Shown piece after piece: positions 1 through 12,400 of a DNA stretch of 64,000 nucleotides (positions are counted from its first letter, which is position 1; each line of letters starts with the position of its first letter). Position numbers and translations under genes: made by a program. Source of the stretch: Arcuatula senhousia. Its lineage: Eukaryota > Mollusca > Bivalvia > Mytilida > Mytilidae. The stretch lies in contig OZ020307.1 of assembly GCA_963971305.1 (NCBI GenBank), forward strand, positions 48,977,702 to 49,041,701. The letters are read 5' to 3'. The notes below the pieces were generated by a model. That model ran no database searches. It was not told the DNA's origin and saw nothing but the letters and a program-made list of their open reading frames with translations.

Positions 1-1
1 T

Positions 2-1318
2 ATGAATCCAGCAGATAAGGAGAAGACAGCGTTTTCGACACCAACAGGTGGTTTGTATCAGTACGTGACGATGCCCTTCGGTTTGTGTAATGCCGGAGCT
101 ACGTTTCAGAGAATAATTGAAACAGCTATGCAGGGATTACAGTGGCATATTCTAGTTTTATATCTGGATGATATAATAGTGTATAGTAAAAATTTTCATG
201 ATCACGTACAGAATTTGCAACAAGTCTTTCAGCGATTATCGGATGCTGGTCTGAAGCTTAAGCCAACTAAATGTCGGTTTTTCAAACATGAAGTTGAATT
301 TCTTGGTCATTTAGTCTCGGAAGAGGGGATCCGGACGGATCCAGCGAAGATTGACGCCATTGTAAGGATGAAATGCCCAACAAATGTGTCGGAGTTGAGA
401 TCTTTTATTGGTCTGGTATCTTATTACAGGCGATTTGTAAAAGATTTTTCGAAAATAGCTAAGTGTCTTTTTGATTTGCTGCATAAAAATGTTCAATGGA
501 AATGGACAGAGGAATGTGAAGAAGCGTTTTGCGTTTTGAAGAGGAAACTTACCAGTGCACCAATATTGGGTTACCCACAAGTGGACGGAGATACTTTCAT
601 ATTGGATACAGATGCTTGTCAGTCCGGAATCGGAGCAGTCCTTTCTCAATTACAAAATGGACAAGAGCGTGTGATAGCATACGGGAGTCGAACATTGAAT
701 AAAGCGGAAAAGAGTTATTGTGTAACGAGAAAGGAACTTTTAGCGCTTGTGTATTTTATAAAATATTTTAGACATTATTTACTTGGTCGACAGTTTATAT
801 TGAGAACTGATCACGGATCATTAACATGGCTTTATAAGTTCAAAGACCCAGATGGTCAGATTATGCGATGGATACAACAGTTGAGTTGTTATGATTTTGA
901 AATTGTACATAGAAGGGGATTAAAACATAACAACGCAGATGCACTTTCCAGGATAACTATTGAGGACAAAGAATTCTGTAAACAGTGTAATTTACCTTGG
1001 GACTATGAGTACGAAACTTCACACGGGTGTGATACTATTCATGTACCGGAAGACATAAGTGCAGTACAACAGGCTGAAGATCAGCCGATGGACTCCGAAA
1101 ACGTCGAAAGTCGGAAGAGAGGTCCTAAACGAAATGCTCCGCCTAAAGCAAGAGGTCGTAAAAAACCTGAAGTTGACTTGTCACCGGAGGCAATATACCA
1201 ACTGCAAAGACATGACCCAGAGCTAGGTCCGGTACTTGTTTTAAAAGAACGGAATTCGGGGAAACCCTCCAAAGAAGCAATTGAAGGTCTTAGTGCAAAT
1301 TCCAGATTTTGGATATAA
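2..1318 (+). CDS. pol: Gypsy Pol: reverse transcriptase (C-terminal part) and RNase H
   Basis: Partial at the 5' end. The translation starts in the RT fingers/palm; an FGLCNAGATFQR segment precedes the catalytic box YLDDIIVYS at about residue 55. A connection domain follows, then RNase H with the acidic residues visible in DTDACQSGIGAVLSQ, KELLALV, RTDHGSLTWL and NNADALSR. RT copies the element RNA into DNA and RNase H removes the RNA strand, in cytoplasmic particles. A basic linker (SRKRGPKRNAPPKARGRKK) follows. The frame ends at TAA 1316-1318, but the same frame reopens at once with integrase, so the stop is best read as a disabling substitution. Confidence 0.9.
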   Translation: MNPADKEKTAFSTPTGGLYQYVTMPFGLCNAGATFQRIIETAMQGLQWHILVLYLDDIIVYSKNFHDHVQNLQQVFQRLSDAGLKLKPTKCRFFKHEVEFLGHLVSEEGIRTDPAKIDAIVRMKCPTNVSELRSFIGLVSYYRRFVKDFSKIAKCLFDLLHKNVQWKWTEECEEAFCVLKRKLTSAPILGYPQVDGDTFILDTDACQSGIGAVLSQLQNGQERVIAYGSRTLNKAEKSYCVTRKELLALVYFIKYFRHYLLGRQFILRTDHGSLTWLYKFKDPDGQIMRWIQQLSCYDFEIVHRRGLKHNNADALSRITIEDKEFCKQCNLPWDYEYETSHGCDTIHVPEDISAVQQAEDQPMDSENVESRKRGPKRNAPPKARGRKKPEVDLSPEAIYQLQRHDPELGPVLVLKERNSGKPSKEAIEGLSANSRFWI

Positions 1319-2803
1319 CGATGGGAATTGCTTTCCATTAGAAATGGCATGCTGTGTGAATATTGGGAGGACGGTCCGCATAGTTCTAGATGGAGAGTCT
1401 GTGCTCCACGAATAATTCAGCCTTACGTGTTGTGGCAACTTCACGATTCACCTGTATCTGGTCATCAGGGATTAAATCGGACATGGCAGAAGGCAAAGTT
1501 GTGTCCATTTTATTGGAAAGGAATGAGGCAAAGTGTTTTTGATTACGTTAGAAGTTGCGACATTTGTGAAGAAAAGAAGGACCCGAAGTTTACGAAAAGA
1601 CACGAAATGAAATCATATGTGAGTGGAGGAAGATTTGAACGAATAGGAACGGATTTAGCTGGCCCATTTCCGGTTTCGTCTAGTGGGAACGTATATATTT
1701 TAGTGATAGAAGATTATTTTACGAAGTTAACAGAAATATATCCAATTCCTAATATGGAAACAACAACGGTTGCGGAAGTAATGCTGAAAGGGTGGATAAA
1801 AAGGTATGGTTGTCCTTTAGAATTGCATAGTGACCAAGGAAGGCAGTACGAGAGCAAGCTATTTAAGACCTTGTGTGAATATTTAGAGATCGACAAAACG
1901 AGGACGACATCTGGACACCCGAGATCGGATGGTTTAGTGGAACGTTCAAACCGGACAATTAAAGATATGTTGTCGAAATATGTAAGAACGGATCAGAAAG
2001 ACTGGGACAAATGGGTCGATTTTGTAGCTATGGCATATAATTCTACCCCTCACCAAAGTACGGGTATATCACCATATCGGATGACTTACGGTTGTGAAAT
2101 GCGGTTACCCTTGGATGTTGTTGCATGCTTCGAAGATGAAGACTGTAATGAGGAAAATGATTTTGTTAATGAATGCGAATTTGTTGTTGATTTACGAGAA
2201 AAATTGGAAACCATTCATGAAATCGCCAGAACAGCGCTAGGAGAATCTACAGTAAGGCAAAAGAAACAGTACGACAAGAAAGTCCATCGCATGGTGTATG
2301 ACGTGGGTGATTTGGTTAGACGATATCAACCAAAAACATTTAAAAGAGTGAAAAAGAAGCTGTCTAGATTTTGGTCCGGGCCATGGATCATTCAAGAAAA
2401 ATTGTCTGACATTCTTTATAAAATAAAACATTCAGAAAATTCAGTACCAGTAATTGTACATGCGGACAATTTGAAATTATATAGAGGGGAAAGAGAAATT
2501 ATTCTTAAACCAGGTAAACAGCAGACTAAAACTGCATTTGTTGCAGATATTCCAGATTTAAGTGGATTTGATGGTTTAGAAGCAACTGAGACTGAATCCG
2601 CTGGTGACAATTGGTTGCATTATAGTGGGACGGAGCAAGAAATGTCTCCGACAGATCAGACGAAGCCTTTTAATAGTACACCACCTGTAATTCCAAATAT
2701 AACTACAGGAAAGGTCCCGGATGTAGCTCCGACCAGACAGGATGGCCCTAATAGTGTTTCTCCGTCCAAAATATATACATCGAGATCTGGAAGAATCTAT
2801 TAA
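1319..2803 (+). CDS. pol: Gypsy Pol: integrase, continuing in frame after a stop
   Basis: This reads in the same frame as the upstream RT/RNase H part. An HHCC zinc domain is visible (LHDSPVSGHQG, later SCDICEEKK). The catalytic core has D in GTDLAGPF, D in LHSDQGRQY and E in GLVERSNR, with exactly 35 residues between the last two, the D,D-35-E triad. A GPY/F-type module (FWSGPWIIQEKL ... VHADNLKLY) follows, then about 100 residues of low-complexity acidic tail. Integrase joins the cDNA to the host chromosome. No separate initiation is expected; without readthrough this part would not be made. Confidence 0.9.
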   Translation, partial: RWELLSIRNGMLCEYWEDGPHSSRWRVCAPRIIQPYVLWQLHDSPVSGHQGLNRTWQKAKLCPFYWKGMRQSVFDYVRSCDICEEKKDPKFTKRHEMKSYVSGGRFERIGTDLAGPFPVSSSGNVYILVIEDYFTKLTEIYPIPNMETTTVAEVMLKGWIKRYGCPLELHSDQGRQYESKLFKTLCEYLEIDKTRTTSGHPRSDGLVERSNRTIKDMLSKYVRTDQKDWDKWVDFVAMAYNSTPHQSTGISPYRMTYGCEMRLPLDVVACFEDEDCNEENDFVNECEFVVDLREKLETIHEIARTALGESTVRQKKQYDKKVHRMVYDVGDLVRRYQPKTFKRVKKKLSRFWSGPWIIQEKLSDILYKIKHSENSVPVIVHADNLKLYRGEREIILKPGKQQTKTAFVADIPDLSGFDGLEATETESAGDNWLHYSGTEQEMSPTDQTKPFNSTPPVIPNITTGKVPDVAPTRQDGPNSVSPSKIYTSRSGRIY

Positions 2804-3295
2804 TAAAGATAATATAGATAGATAAAGGTCGAAGTTTGCGCCACACCGCGCACCCCACAGTTCCCTTTGATATATCAAACGCGCGGTACTGCGTTGCGAT
2901 GTCTTTAATGCAGATGATATTCGCCGACAAACTAATGAAAATCGAGGGTACATGATAATTAATCTTAGATTATCGATGACTGGCCTTATCAGTGGTGTAA
3001 TAATTAAGTAATTACCTGTAACCTCTTGATGATAAGGTATACGGATGCAAGTAACCAAACACAGCATGAGAAGACCTATTTGCTCAAGTTTATTTGATAA
3101 AAAACTTGTTTTAAAATGATTCGGTTTAGAGTTAGAATTAAAGTCATATTTCTATTTTGATCTTATTTTCTATGGCCAAGTATTTATAGCTCAGAACGAA
3201 ACATTCGCAACCACACAAATCAACCGTTTTTCCCTTTCGGTAAGCCGAAATAAAACACAATTGTGACCATAATTTATTATTCATACGTTACATTT
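2804..3295 (+). other. Trailing region of the Gypsy element, probable 3' LTR
   Basis: Non-coding. It contains a TATA-like stretch near 3183-3190 and an AATAAA at about 3249-3254, spaced as in the U3-R part of an LTR. One possible reading is an LTR from TG at 2952 to CA at 3292, but no polypurine tract or second LTR confirms this. The borders are a guess. Confidence 0.35.
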
Positions 3296-3425
3296 AGTAG
3301 AGGACTTTCTTTTTCAAGATTAGATTAGATTTATTGATTGTTTGCATTGATATAAAGTTTTTGATTTATAAGAATTGAAATAAAATCTTTTATCAAACTT
3401 CCTGTTTCAAATCTTATGTGAAAAT
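3296..3425 (+). promoter_or_regulatory. Proximal 5' flank of gene A, conserved in gene B
   Basis: The stretch before the ATG of gene A aligns by eye with that before gene B (26330-26407). Shared blocks are TTTGCATTGATAT, TTTTGATTT and AAACTTCCTGTTT just upstream of the start codon. The duplication that made the two genes therefore included the proximal promoter/5' UTR. No certain TATA box or transcription start can be named. Confidence 0.5.
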
Positions 3426-3495
3426 ATGTCGACAAAGGGACATTTTCTGTTTTATGTTATTAACCTTTTGATGATTTCTGTAACCAAAAGTAAGG
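3426..3495 (+). CDS. Gene A exon 1: signal peptide
   Basis: Encodes MSTKGHFLFYVINLLMISVT followed by KSK, a short basic start and a hydrophobic core typical of a secretion signal. It ends in phase 1 at the donor AAGG|GTAAGT. Exon 1 of gene B is the same length (70 nt) and alignable (MATKGNFLVCLVNYLMISVT), which supports both ATG choices. Confidence 0.8.
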
Positions 3496-6400
3496 GTAAG
3501 TGCAACACGGTAATTTTATTATTTTTAAATATACACTTTTTATATAGGGATGGCTTTGGATTAAACGAATTATCTTGACGAATTAGAAATACTAGCTAGT
3601 AACAGTTGTTTTTTGAGAGTTGAATACACAATTTAACTTGTCAACCTTTAAATGATATTGTTCAAATTATTTATTCATGTTATATCGTCTTGTTTGCTAT
3701 GTGGCAATAACTTTGAGATTGATCATTGCAGTATGGTAATTTAGCAGTTAAACGTGACAGGTAACGCAATTATCTTAATGAAATTCTGATAAATACATAA
3801 ATCATAAATTACATTTTTTTTTTGAAAATGCATTTATTTATTAGATTAAACGATTGTAAGAAAAACTATTAATTATGGAATGCAAATGAATATGGATTGA
3901 AAATCTATGTGTCAATGTAGTTTATACGAAAGCCGAGAAGGCTCAGCAATAATTCGGAATTCAGAATTTTGAATTCAGAATAAATTATTCGGAAATAGAA
4001 CATAAAGTCAAGAGGAACAAAGTGGTAATCAATTGGAGAAAACCCAGATGGGACTTGTGAAGACATCAACATCCAACTAAAGGACAAGTTGTTTATAAAA
4101 AATGTAATAAATATTTTAATTCTATTTTCTTTTGTTTCTGAGGAATATAGTTCGGAATTCCGAATGCCAAATTCAACATGAGCCTTCTCGGCTTTCGTAA
4201 GTTTATAATATTTTTTTTTCAGCATGTGAAAAAAGCGTTATCAGATCACCGACGAATATATCAATATGTTGCTATAATGAAAAGGAAGTGGTCAAAATTG
4301 TAGATGCATTTCTCGTCGACCAAACCTCTAGGTGTTCGAGTTCTGAATATGAATGCAACATATCACAGAATGTTGTTGACTATCTCAAATATGAATGTGA
4401 TGGAAAAATGTCATGTAACGTTAGCAGAACGCATTTATCAGCACAGCAGCCTTGTATAAATGATCTTGGTTATTTAAACTACAAATACAAATGTCAAAAG
4501 GGTACGTAGTACTTCTAGTAGTAACATGAGAAGCAAAAACAAACTAATAAAGGAACAAAAAGTAATAATACATGTAATGAATAACGTGGATACATATCAT
4601 TTGCTTCAGCTGATATAAATAAAATACATTGTACATGTAAACTGTTTCATTTATTGCCGAAATATTCTAAAATCAATTGAATGTATGTGTTACATTCTTT
4701 TTTCATGTTTTACAATGTAAAATTACTAGCAAAGGGATTGAATGTATATTGATAGATTCTAGTGACGATTTATTATTGTGTTCTTATTCATTTAATTATC
4801 TATTTTTTATATGTGTTTAGAAACCATATATTTAGAGGATAAACACAAATACATGTACATTACAATGTTAATTTTTTGCTAATGTTAAATTATGTTTTAT
4901 ATCATTATAAACCAAAAATCAAAGGCAATATTAAAGCAGAACAGTGCACTTTTAATATCCCTGAAAGCGATGATGAAGATCTAAAATGGTGTGGTTGGAC
5001 AAACTACGGAAGGCAAAACTTCAAATGGAGTAAGACATTATGTACATTAAAAAATATAACAACTATTTGCTGCAGCATAAAAGTAACATTTAAATATTTC
5101 AATTGATTAGATTTATTAAACAAAATCAGCTACGTTATATAACATGCTTAGGCACAGCCAGATTCTCGTTCCTAGATTATGGGTGCTTTCAATTATGAGG
5201 ATGCACTAGTTGAACCTTGGATTCTTTTTCCATTACCTGGTTCGGTACAAGTGTTTTGCATCAAAAGAGGAACCATACAAAACGGTGACAACACAAAATT
5301 CGTCGGTGTGAACTGCAAAATGGAAAGCGAAAGTTTATGAAAACAAATACGTACATCGTATTATATTTTGCTTCTGCATCTTTTTCAGATTTCAGTTACC
5401 ATTAAACACGTTTAGTAACTAGAGTTTTAGCAAATTCTGTCACGAAAAACAGTGTCCATTCGAAAACTTACTTCACAAATCGACTGCCTCTCTTGTAAAA
5501 ATTAAAACTAATGACAAAATACATTTGTAGAGCATTTAACATAAGGTGTCAGTGATTTTATGCACAGCAATTGAGTTTTTATGCCAATATCCTGGCTAGG
5601 ACCATTGTTATAATATGATTTAGTGAAGGTAAAATATGAAAAGGGCGACAAACCAACATAAGTTGCAATCATAGAAGCAGAGGTAACATTGGGGCATCTT
5701 AATGTCAAAGTCCGAAGGCTAAATTTTCAGTTCATTAAGCTCAACAAAAGTTTTCATAGGGACGAAGTTGTCAGATGACTCCTTTTAGGGGTTATGGCCC
5801 CCAAAATAACATTTTTTTTTGTGATTTGGACCTACGGCTACAGAATGGAAACTATAGAAGATAGAGAAAAGCTGTTACTTGCTTTAATGTTCAGCTTATT
5901 TAGCTCTACAAAAGTCTTGATAGGGTCGACATCAAGTGTCCAGGTGAGCGATCCTGGCTCCTGGTTGCCTCTTGTTCTATGTTCAAAATGCACATATTTA
6001 TAATATCAATAGAAATGTTCTAAAATATGATATAAAGGTAATGAAATGAACAGTTCTTTTCAACTTTTGAATAGAGCTGATTTGATCTCATATAAATTAT
6101 TGGCTTGAAATATCCCTACCTGCCTACGCAACCCTTTACTAGAACCCCTGGACAAGTATCATCAAACGAACATGTTTTAAGGGTCGCCCACTTTTAGTAC
6201 AATGGTCATCAACTGATTGAACGTTTCATAGCCATAATAATGATACTTATAATACATACTTAGAATTACATGTATAGGATAAAATCGAAAAGTTTTCTTT
6301 TTATAACAAATTGAACACACACTAGTCAAAACATCAGCGTTATCTACATAGACTAATTATTGATAACCTCTATAATTTCATGTTTTGCTTAAATATTTGC

Positions 6401-9400
6401 TTTTTTATACAAAGTCAGCTCTACAAAGTCGCCCGTTTGCCAATGCAAAGATGTCAGGTTTAGGGGTATTGGTGTTTTATTGCATCTATTTTTGTAAGAG
6501 GAGAGCTATAGGTTACATGTAATTAATGATTTTTTTTACATATGATATGTTTTAGGTGTTATGACCAATAATAGAGTCCTTTAATGGACAACGTGGTTAA
6601 ATCGGGCTTATGGATTTCTCATGTTTTATTTTAGTTGCAGGAGACGTTCCATTTATTCACATAGAAGACACAATTTCTTCATCCTCAAGTGCAAATGTGT
6701 CTGCATTGTTAAAAAGGCATTTTTGGTTCGAACAACTTATAGACATGTGTTTTGAGTTCGAGTACAACATATCTAGTAAAACACATTCATTGATGGTTTA
6801 TGATGGATACCATGGCATGATTGTTGCCTTGGAGAATTCTGAACAGTCAAAACATGGTACAGGACGTTTTCCGTTTGTAGCACATGAAAAAACGGCAAAC
6901 CATTATATCAACATTGTAGTGTCACGAAACGGAATATCATTAACTGACATTATTAGAATTTACAACTACACTATATATGAAAACAGCTGTGAAGGTATTA
7001 TGCGTTTGACTTATAAGTTCAGTGGATTTAAATTGTAAAATTTTAACCTTACAATAAACAATATAATTTTTTGAAGTGAACAACAAATTGCATGTACAAC
7101 CATTGATCACATTAAGTCTTACGGCCACTGTCCATCATTGTTCAGTTTACTACATGTTCTTGATCGAATATCAACGCAGTACCGATGTCCATCTGTATTA
7201 AAACAAAGATACCTCTTACTGTTCATTAAACATCATTGGGTTTGGTCGTCCACAAATTTCAACTGTTAAAGTTTTTTAAAGTAACAAGCTGAACAATTTT
7301 AAAATTTTATAAATTGCTAAGCTGATTAGTTGAACAAATGATTCCAGTAGACATAGTAGAAATATTGTAGTACATACATACATTTATATAATAAGTATAA
7401 ATCTTAGTTAGTGCATACACATTGTTAACACATTTTGTTTTATTTTTTTATATATTTTATACTTTATATGTAAAAAGGAAACAGTAATTGGTGTTTTATA
7501 TAATGTCAATTACATTTTATTGAATTGACAATTTCCATGATTTCTTTATAAAAACATTTGAAATTGTTTGACGACCAGCTCCATGTTAAATGGACAGTTA
7601 TTTATTTATTTATATAGAGTACACAAGTCATTTGTATTTATGTGGCACAAAAAGTAAACACAAAACAAAAAAGACCAAGACTTTAGAACGAAAACTGCAC
7701 TTTTCATGTTGTTTAATCGTAAAACCAAACTTCTTGGGTCATGGTTTTTATTATATCTTATTTTTTTTAAGTCGCCCAAAACGAAATTTTGGAGACCTTT
7801 TGTTTTTACACTGGACAGGTTCTTCGATTTCAATCTTCTAATTATTATATTTTTTTTATCGATTATGAAAGTTTCCGGAATTTCTTATCAACAAAGTTTC
7901 ATATGAACTTTCTGATACTTGGTATATTCATTATTTGAATTTCGAAGTTTGGCATATCGGTTTCAAAATTTCAAAATAGCCGTCATTTCAAAATGGTCGC
8001 CTTCCGAGAACGACCCGGAAAAAAACGAAAAAAAATATACGTCGTAAGATTTCGACCAAATTTAGTATGCAGATAGATTAGGGTCTTACAAGTGTGCCAC
8101 TACTTTCGGAACTTCCGGTTTTAAAATGGCGACCGTTAATAAAAATAATCCAATCTTTACGAAAATGGGTTATCAGAGTAAATCATGATATAGTAAAGTT
8201 CAATTCTGCAATCATAAAAATAATCAATCTTCCGACTTTTAAATGGAGGTTATTTTAACTACACTTCCGCAAGTTTAAATGTAAACTGTCCAACTTGATT
8301 TCAAGGTATATTTTGATAGAAGCAAAGAGGCACCAATGGGACATTCGAGTGTCAAAAGTCAAGAAGGGCAACGACAAAACCGGTACACGCGAACAAGAAC
8401 AGCACGTTAAAAACACAAAACTCAAAATCTACAACGCGAACTCAGGTGGTAACAAGAGTGAACTCAGGTGCTCTGGGATAGTAAGCCGTTCCTGCCTGCT
8501 ATAGCACACCCGTCGTGTTACTAATTTCCTATTCAGTGTGTCAAATCCATTAAAGGGAGATAAATCAAATTTCTACGACAAACCAACATTTCACTAATTT
8601 GAGAGACAGAAATCCCATATTTTTGTGCACGGTGTCTACCGTAAAATTTCTTGAGTAAAAACAGCTACCGTTGAGCAACATAACCCTGTGTCAGCAATTG
8701 CTGTGTCAAATTTTATGATTTGATCTTATAATTGAATGGAATACGATCCATGGCTATTTTGGATGACTTCTGTGTTGGCATCCCAACACAATTATACCTA
8801 GTTGTTTGTTGTGTTATCGATATTGACAACTGAATAGAAATCACCTATAAAAACATACACTCGAAATAAGATACAGGTACAATGTATTTTATGAATAACA
8901 TAACATTTCAATTCAAGATCTACAGGAAAAGGAAACGGCATGTACTACCATCAACAGTACAACAGCCATTCAAATTTGCCCTAACGGAGATATAACAGAT
9001 ATAGTTTTCCAGCCAAACATTAATGAATGCAAAGACCTTTACACCTCTTTAAAGGCAGGAATAGTAGAACATTGTGCTGAGTTTAATTACGATGGTTTAT
9101 GTATTATGGACTTATCTCGTAACATAACGGAAAGACCCGAATGTTTCTGGCAATATGATATGGTCGTAGAATATGTTTGTGAAGGTATGTACAGTTAGTC
9201 CATCTAATAGTAGTAATTTATACCTTATCTGTTCAGGCATCAGTTTTATCTTTATTTATATTAATGGTAACTGAAATACATTTTACTTGCTTAAAAGAAG
9301 AAGGTCAAAAGAATTACAAGAAGTAGCTAATTATTCATTAGTTTATTACGTATTTAAGTTACAAAATATTTTATTTTCTGAATTGTTAACGTTATTAAAC

Positions 9401-12400
9401 CACGGGCACCAATGATTCATTTTTGCAGATAAAATATCAACAGAAAGTTTGACAACGACGAAGTTTCCGTCTCAGTCTGGTAACGTTATTTATGATAAAG
9501 AAATAAGGGAGCGACTCTTTGATTTTCAAGGGTGCTTATGTGAAATTTGAAATAAAAAAACAGGATCAAAACCCAGAAATAAAAAGACAGGACAGTGCTT
9601 TGAATTAAAACAAAAGGTACATGTAGGATGGGATTTTTGGCTGTAAATAGTAGCTTTAAAGATATAAAAAAATAAAACAGGCTTGTTGTTTCCAGAAATT
9701 AACAAAGCAGGACGAAGAATATATCAATACCGCCTAAAATAAAATGGTTTCTCCCTAACAACATATCATTTCAATGGTTTTTTAATTAAAAATATTTATC
9801 ATTTAAAGAAGACTAACATGTAAAAATAGCAATGAAAAAATCTTAAAAATTGTTTTAAATGATATTTATATATTCAACGTTAAAATATGAAACCATGCGT
9901 TTTTATTTAATACTTCCTAAAAGAAATCGTCGGCGCCTAACAACGCAACGGTAATGATACAACCAGCAAGTACAGAAATCTTAACTATCGAGGGGTCATC
10001 AGTTTTTGCCTTTCATTGAACCGATCTGCATGTGCATGTTATGCTTAACCTTCAGTATCTACTATTTTGTTTCTTCAGTTCTTAAAAAAAGATTTAAGCT
10101 ACGCTTAAAGGATTTGGATAAAGATTGTCTTTTTTATTGTTTCGGAGATTTCAATATGCTAATTACTGTGGGTTCATTGTGGTTTGATGAAAAAGGATCA
10201 GTTCGTGGATTCTTAATTTCGTGGTTATGAAGTCTGCAGCATACTAATAATGTTAAATTTCCTTTTCGTGGAGTTAAAATGTCGTGGATCAAAGCCACAC
10301 AAGAAAACCACGAAAATTGACCCAAAGAAATATAATGAAACCACAGTATACTACTTTATTTATTCTAACACATGTGTATTAGGGTTCTATTATCGGATCT
10401 CTGTTTGCAGATAGCAAAGCTTCAAATTGTCATCTGCCAACTAAGTCGACAACAGTATCTGGTAACTTTTAAAGTCGTCTAATGATACGAAATATTGTGT
10501 ATAAAGCTTCGATTAAGCTCTTTCATACTGCTAGGTAAATTGCATTAAATGAGAAATATGTGTTTGTCCTGAATCCAAACTTTTTCTGAAGTTCTGAAGA
10601 AAACCAATGTTTAAAACTTACCCAGTTTTACTCATGTCCTGACATCAAAGACGTGATATTATATATTATTTGATTGACGGCATCTTTTGGTGAAGAATTA
10701 CTAACACCTCATCCTCACCTGCCCTCTTTGTACCCGCTCGCACATAAGGTCCCGACAAACATCCTCAAATTTGGCCTGTCTTTTGTTTTCATTCTTGTCT
10801 GTGCCATTTGATCAATCTCGATTGGTCTAATTTTTTCCTGCTCTTTCGATCCCCTTCACGTTGTTTCTGGCCGACTGACGTTCCTTCTGCCTGGCGGATG
10901 TCATGTAAAGACTGCTCTCTATATCCTCTTACTGTTGTTGAATTGGATAATATTTCCTTTATGAAGCTCTGTATTTTCTATGTTAACCGACCACCTGACT
11001 CTAAGTAACTCCTCAAGCTTTTTTTAATGTTTCCAACTTGTTCTTTTCTCTTTTCCAACAAAATTGACACTATATTCCGTTGGTGAAAATATTCTACAAA
11101 ACATTGCAGAGTATCTATGCCAGTTGTATGTTCAAATGGAATATAACTACTTGGGTTATATTATGTATATTTAAAAGAATTTTTATCAATTCATCTAGCA
11201 TTAATAGTGCAGTGACAATATTATTTAACTTCTTATAATCGGAGTTTAATCAACTGAGTAGACACTGAGCTAGTTTTATATCTTGTTTAGAGTATGTGCT
11301 TCCAAGGTGTTTGGGTGGGGCAGCCATATCAATAAATTCGTAAAATCTGACCACAAACCATAGTTCTGCACCGTGTCGTGAAAATTGTCACGTTCCTTGT
11401 CCGTTTAAGAACCCTGCTGCAGGTCTGGGTAAGAGTAAAATGGTAGGATCCCCATGCAGGAGGCTAGATTGCCCGTCCCTACTTATTACTCATTTTTCCC
11501 AGTGCAGTCAAAACTTTCGTCCACGAAATGCCCTGTGTCCTTCTTTAATCTCCTCCAGCATCATTTCATGTTAAACTTGATTGTATCACCCTTTAATGTC
11601 CATCACCCGAATATAATGCATACATCGTGCTGCTTGGAAGTAAAACAATAACTAAATAACTGAGATCTTTTTTTCAAAAGTTTGTAAAATGGCGATAGTT
11701 CAAACTGTTCAAATCTTTTTTTTTTACATATTTCGTTACTCACCATTGCCAGTGGGATTAAAAAATCATAAATTTATTCATCATTACATGTAACAAATCT
11801 CAATCATTTTAAAAACTCCATTTTTCTTGCATTGCATCATTTATTTGAGAAAAAAGTTATCTAGCAGAATTTCTTATCAAAAGTTTACAAACGTATATTA
11901 TGATTTTTTTTTATAAATTCGTTTTTAATATCTAAAACCAAACTATTTAATAGTAAACAGCAACGGTCCGATAATATATTTTAAAATGCGGCGATGCTTA
12001 ATTCACAAGATAGTAGAAGGTATTTGAATATTTTTGAAAATATGATTGTCTTAAAACAGTATTACCTCGTTTTGTAATATATTAAAACGTTTTAATCCAT
12101 ATACTACACTTAAGGCAATACTAGAGTTTCAGAAGCGCATATGTATGTCAAATATTGGACCCTAGCTAGGCAATGGCGACCCTACTTAAAATAATTTTCA
12201 ATCGGGTGGCAGTTGCCTATCCAGCAATACTTAACTTTCAGGGGGGGGGTGGGCATTGCTTAGTGGGTAATATTTAACTATACAAATGAGCCAGCTTGAA
12301 CACCATTGTTTTTGAAATTATTGCATTTTGATTTAATATTAAAAAAAACGTAAAATAATCACTTTAAATTTGCAAGTCAAACGGGTTATCTACTGAATTA

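Larger units (their letters stand above)
1..3295 (+). mobile_element. Ty3/Gypsy LTR retrotransposon, 3' half
   Basis: The window opens inside the pol gene of a Ty3/Gypsy element and runs through reverse transcriptase, RNase H, integrase and a trailing region that should hold the 3' LTR. The order RT-RNase H-integrase is that of ordinary Ty3/Gypsy elements. The 5' LTR, primer-binding site, gag and protease lie outside the window. The right border is uncertain because the second LTR cannot be compared. Host gene A begins about 130 bp after the estimated end. The pol frame is broken once, at 1316-1318, so this copy is probably no longer autonomous. Confidence 0.85.

Noticed and set aside
2576..3067. 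163-codon open frame on the minus strand behind the Gypsy pol gene
   Set aside because: Overlaps the integrase tail antisense, has unusual Arg/Ile-rich composition and no recognisable domain.
3905..4225. 106-codon minus-strand frame over the MITE
   Set aside because: Entirely within the palindromic MITE and its flanks.
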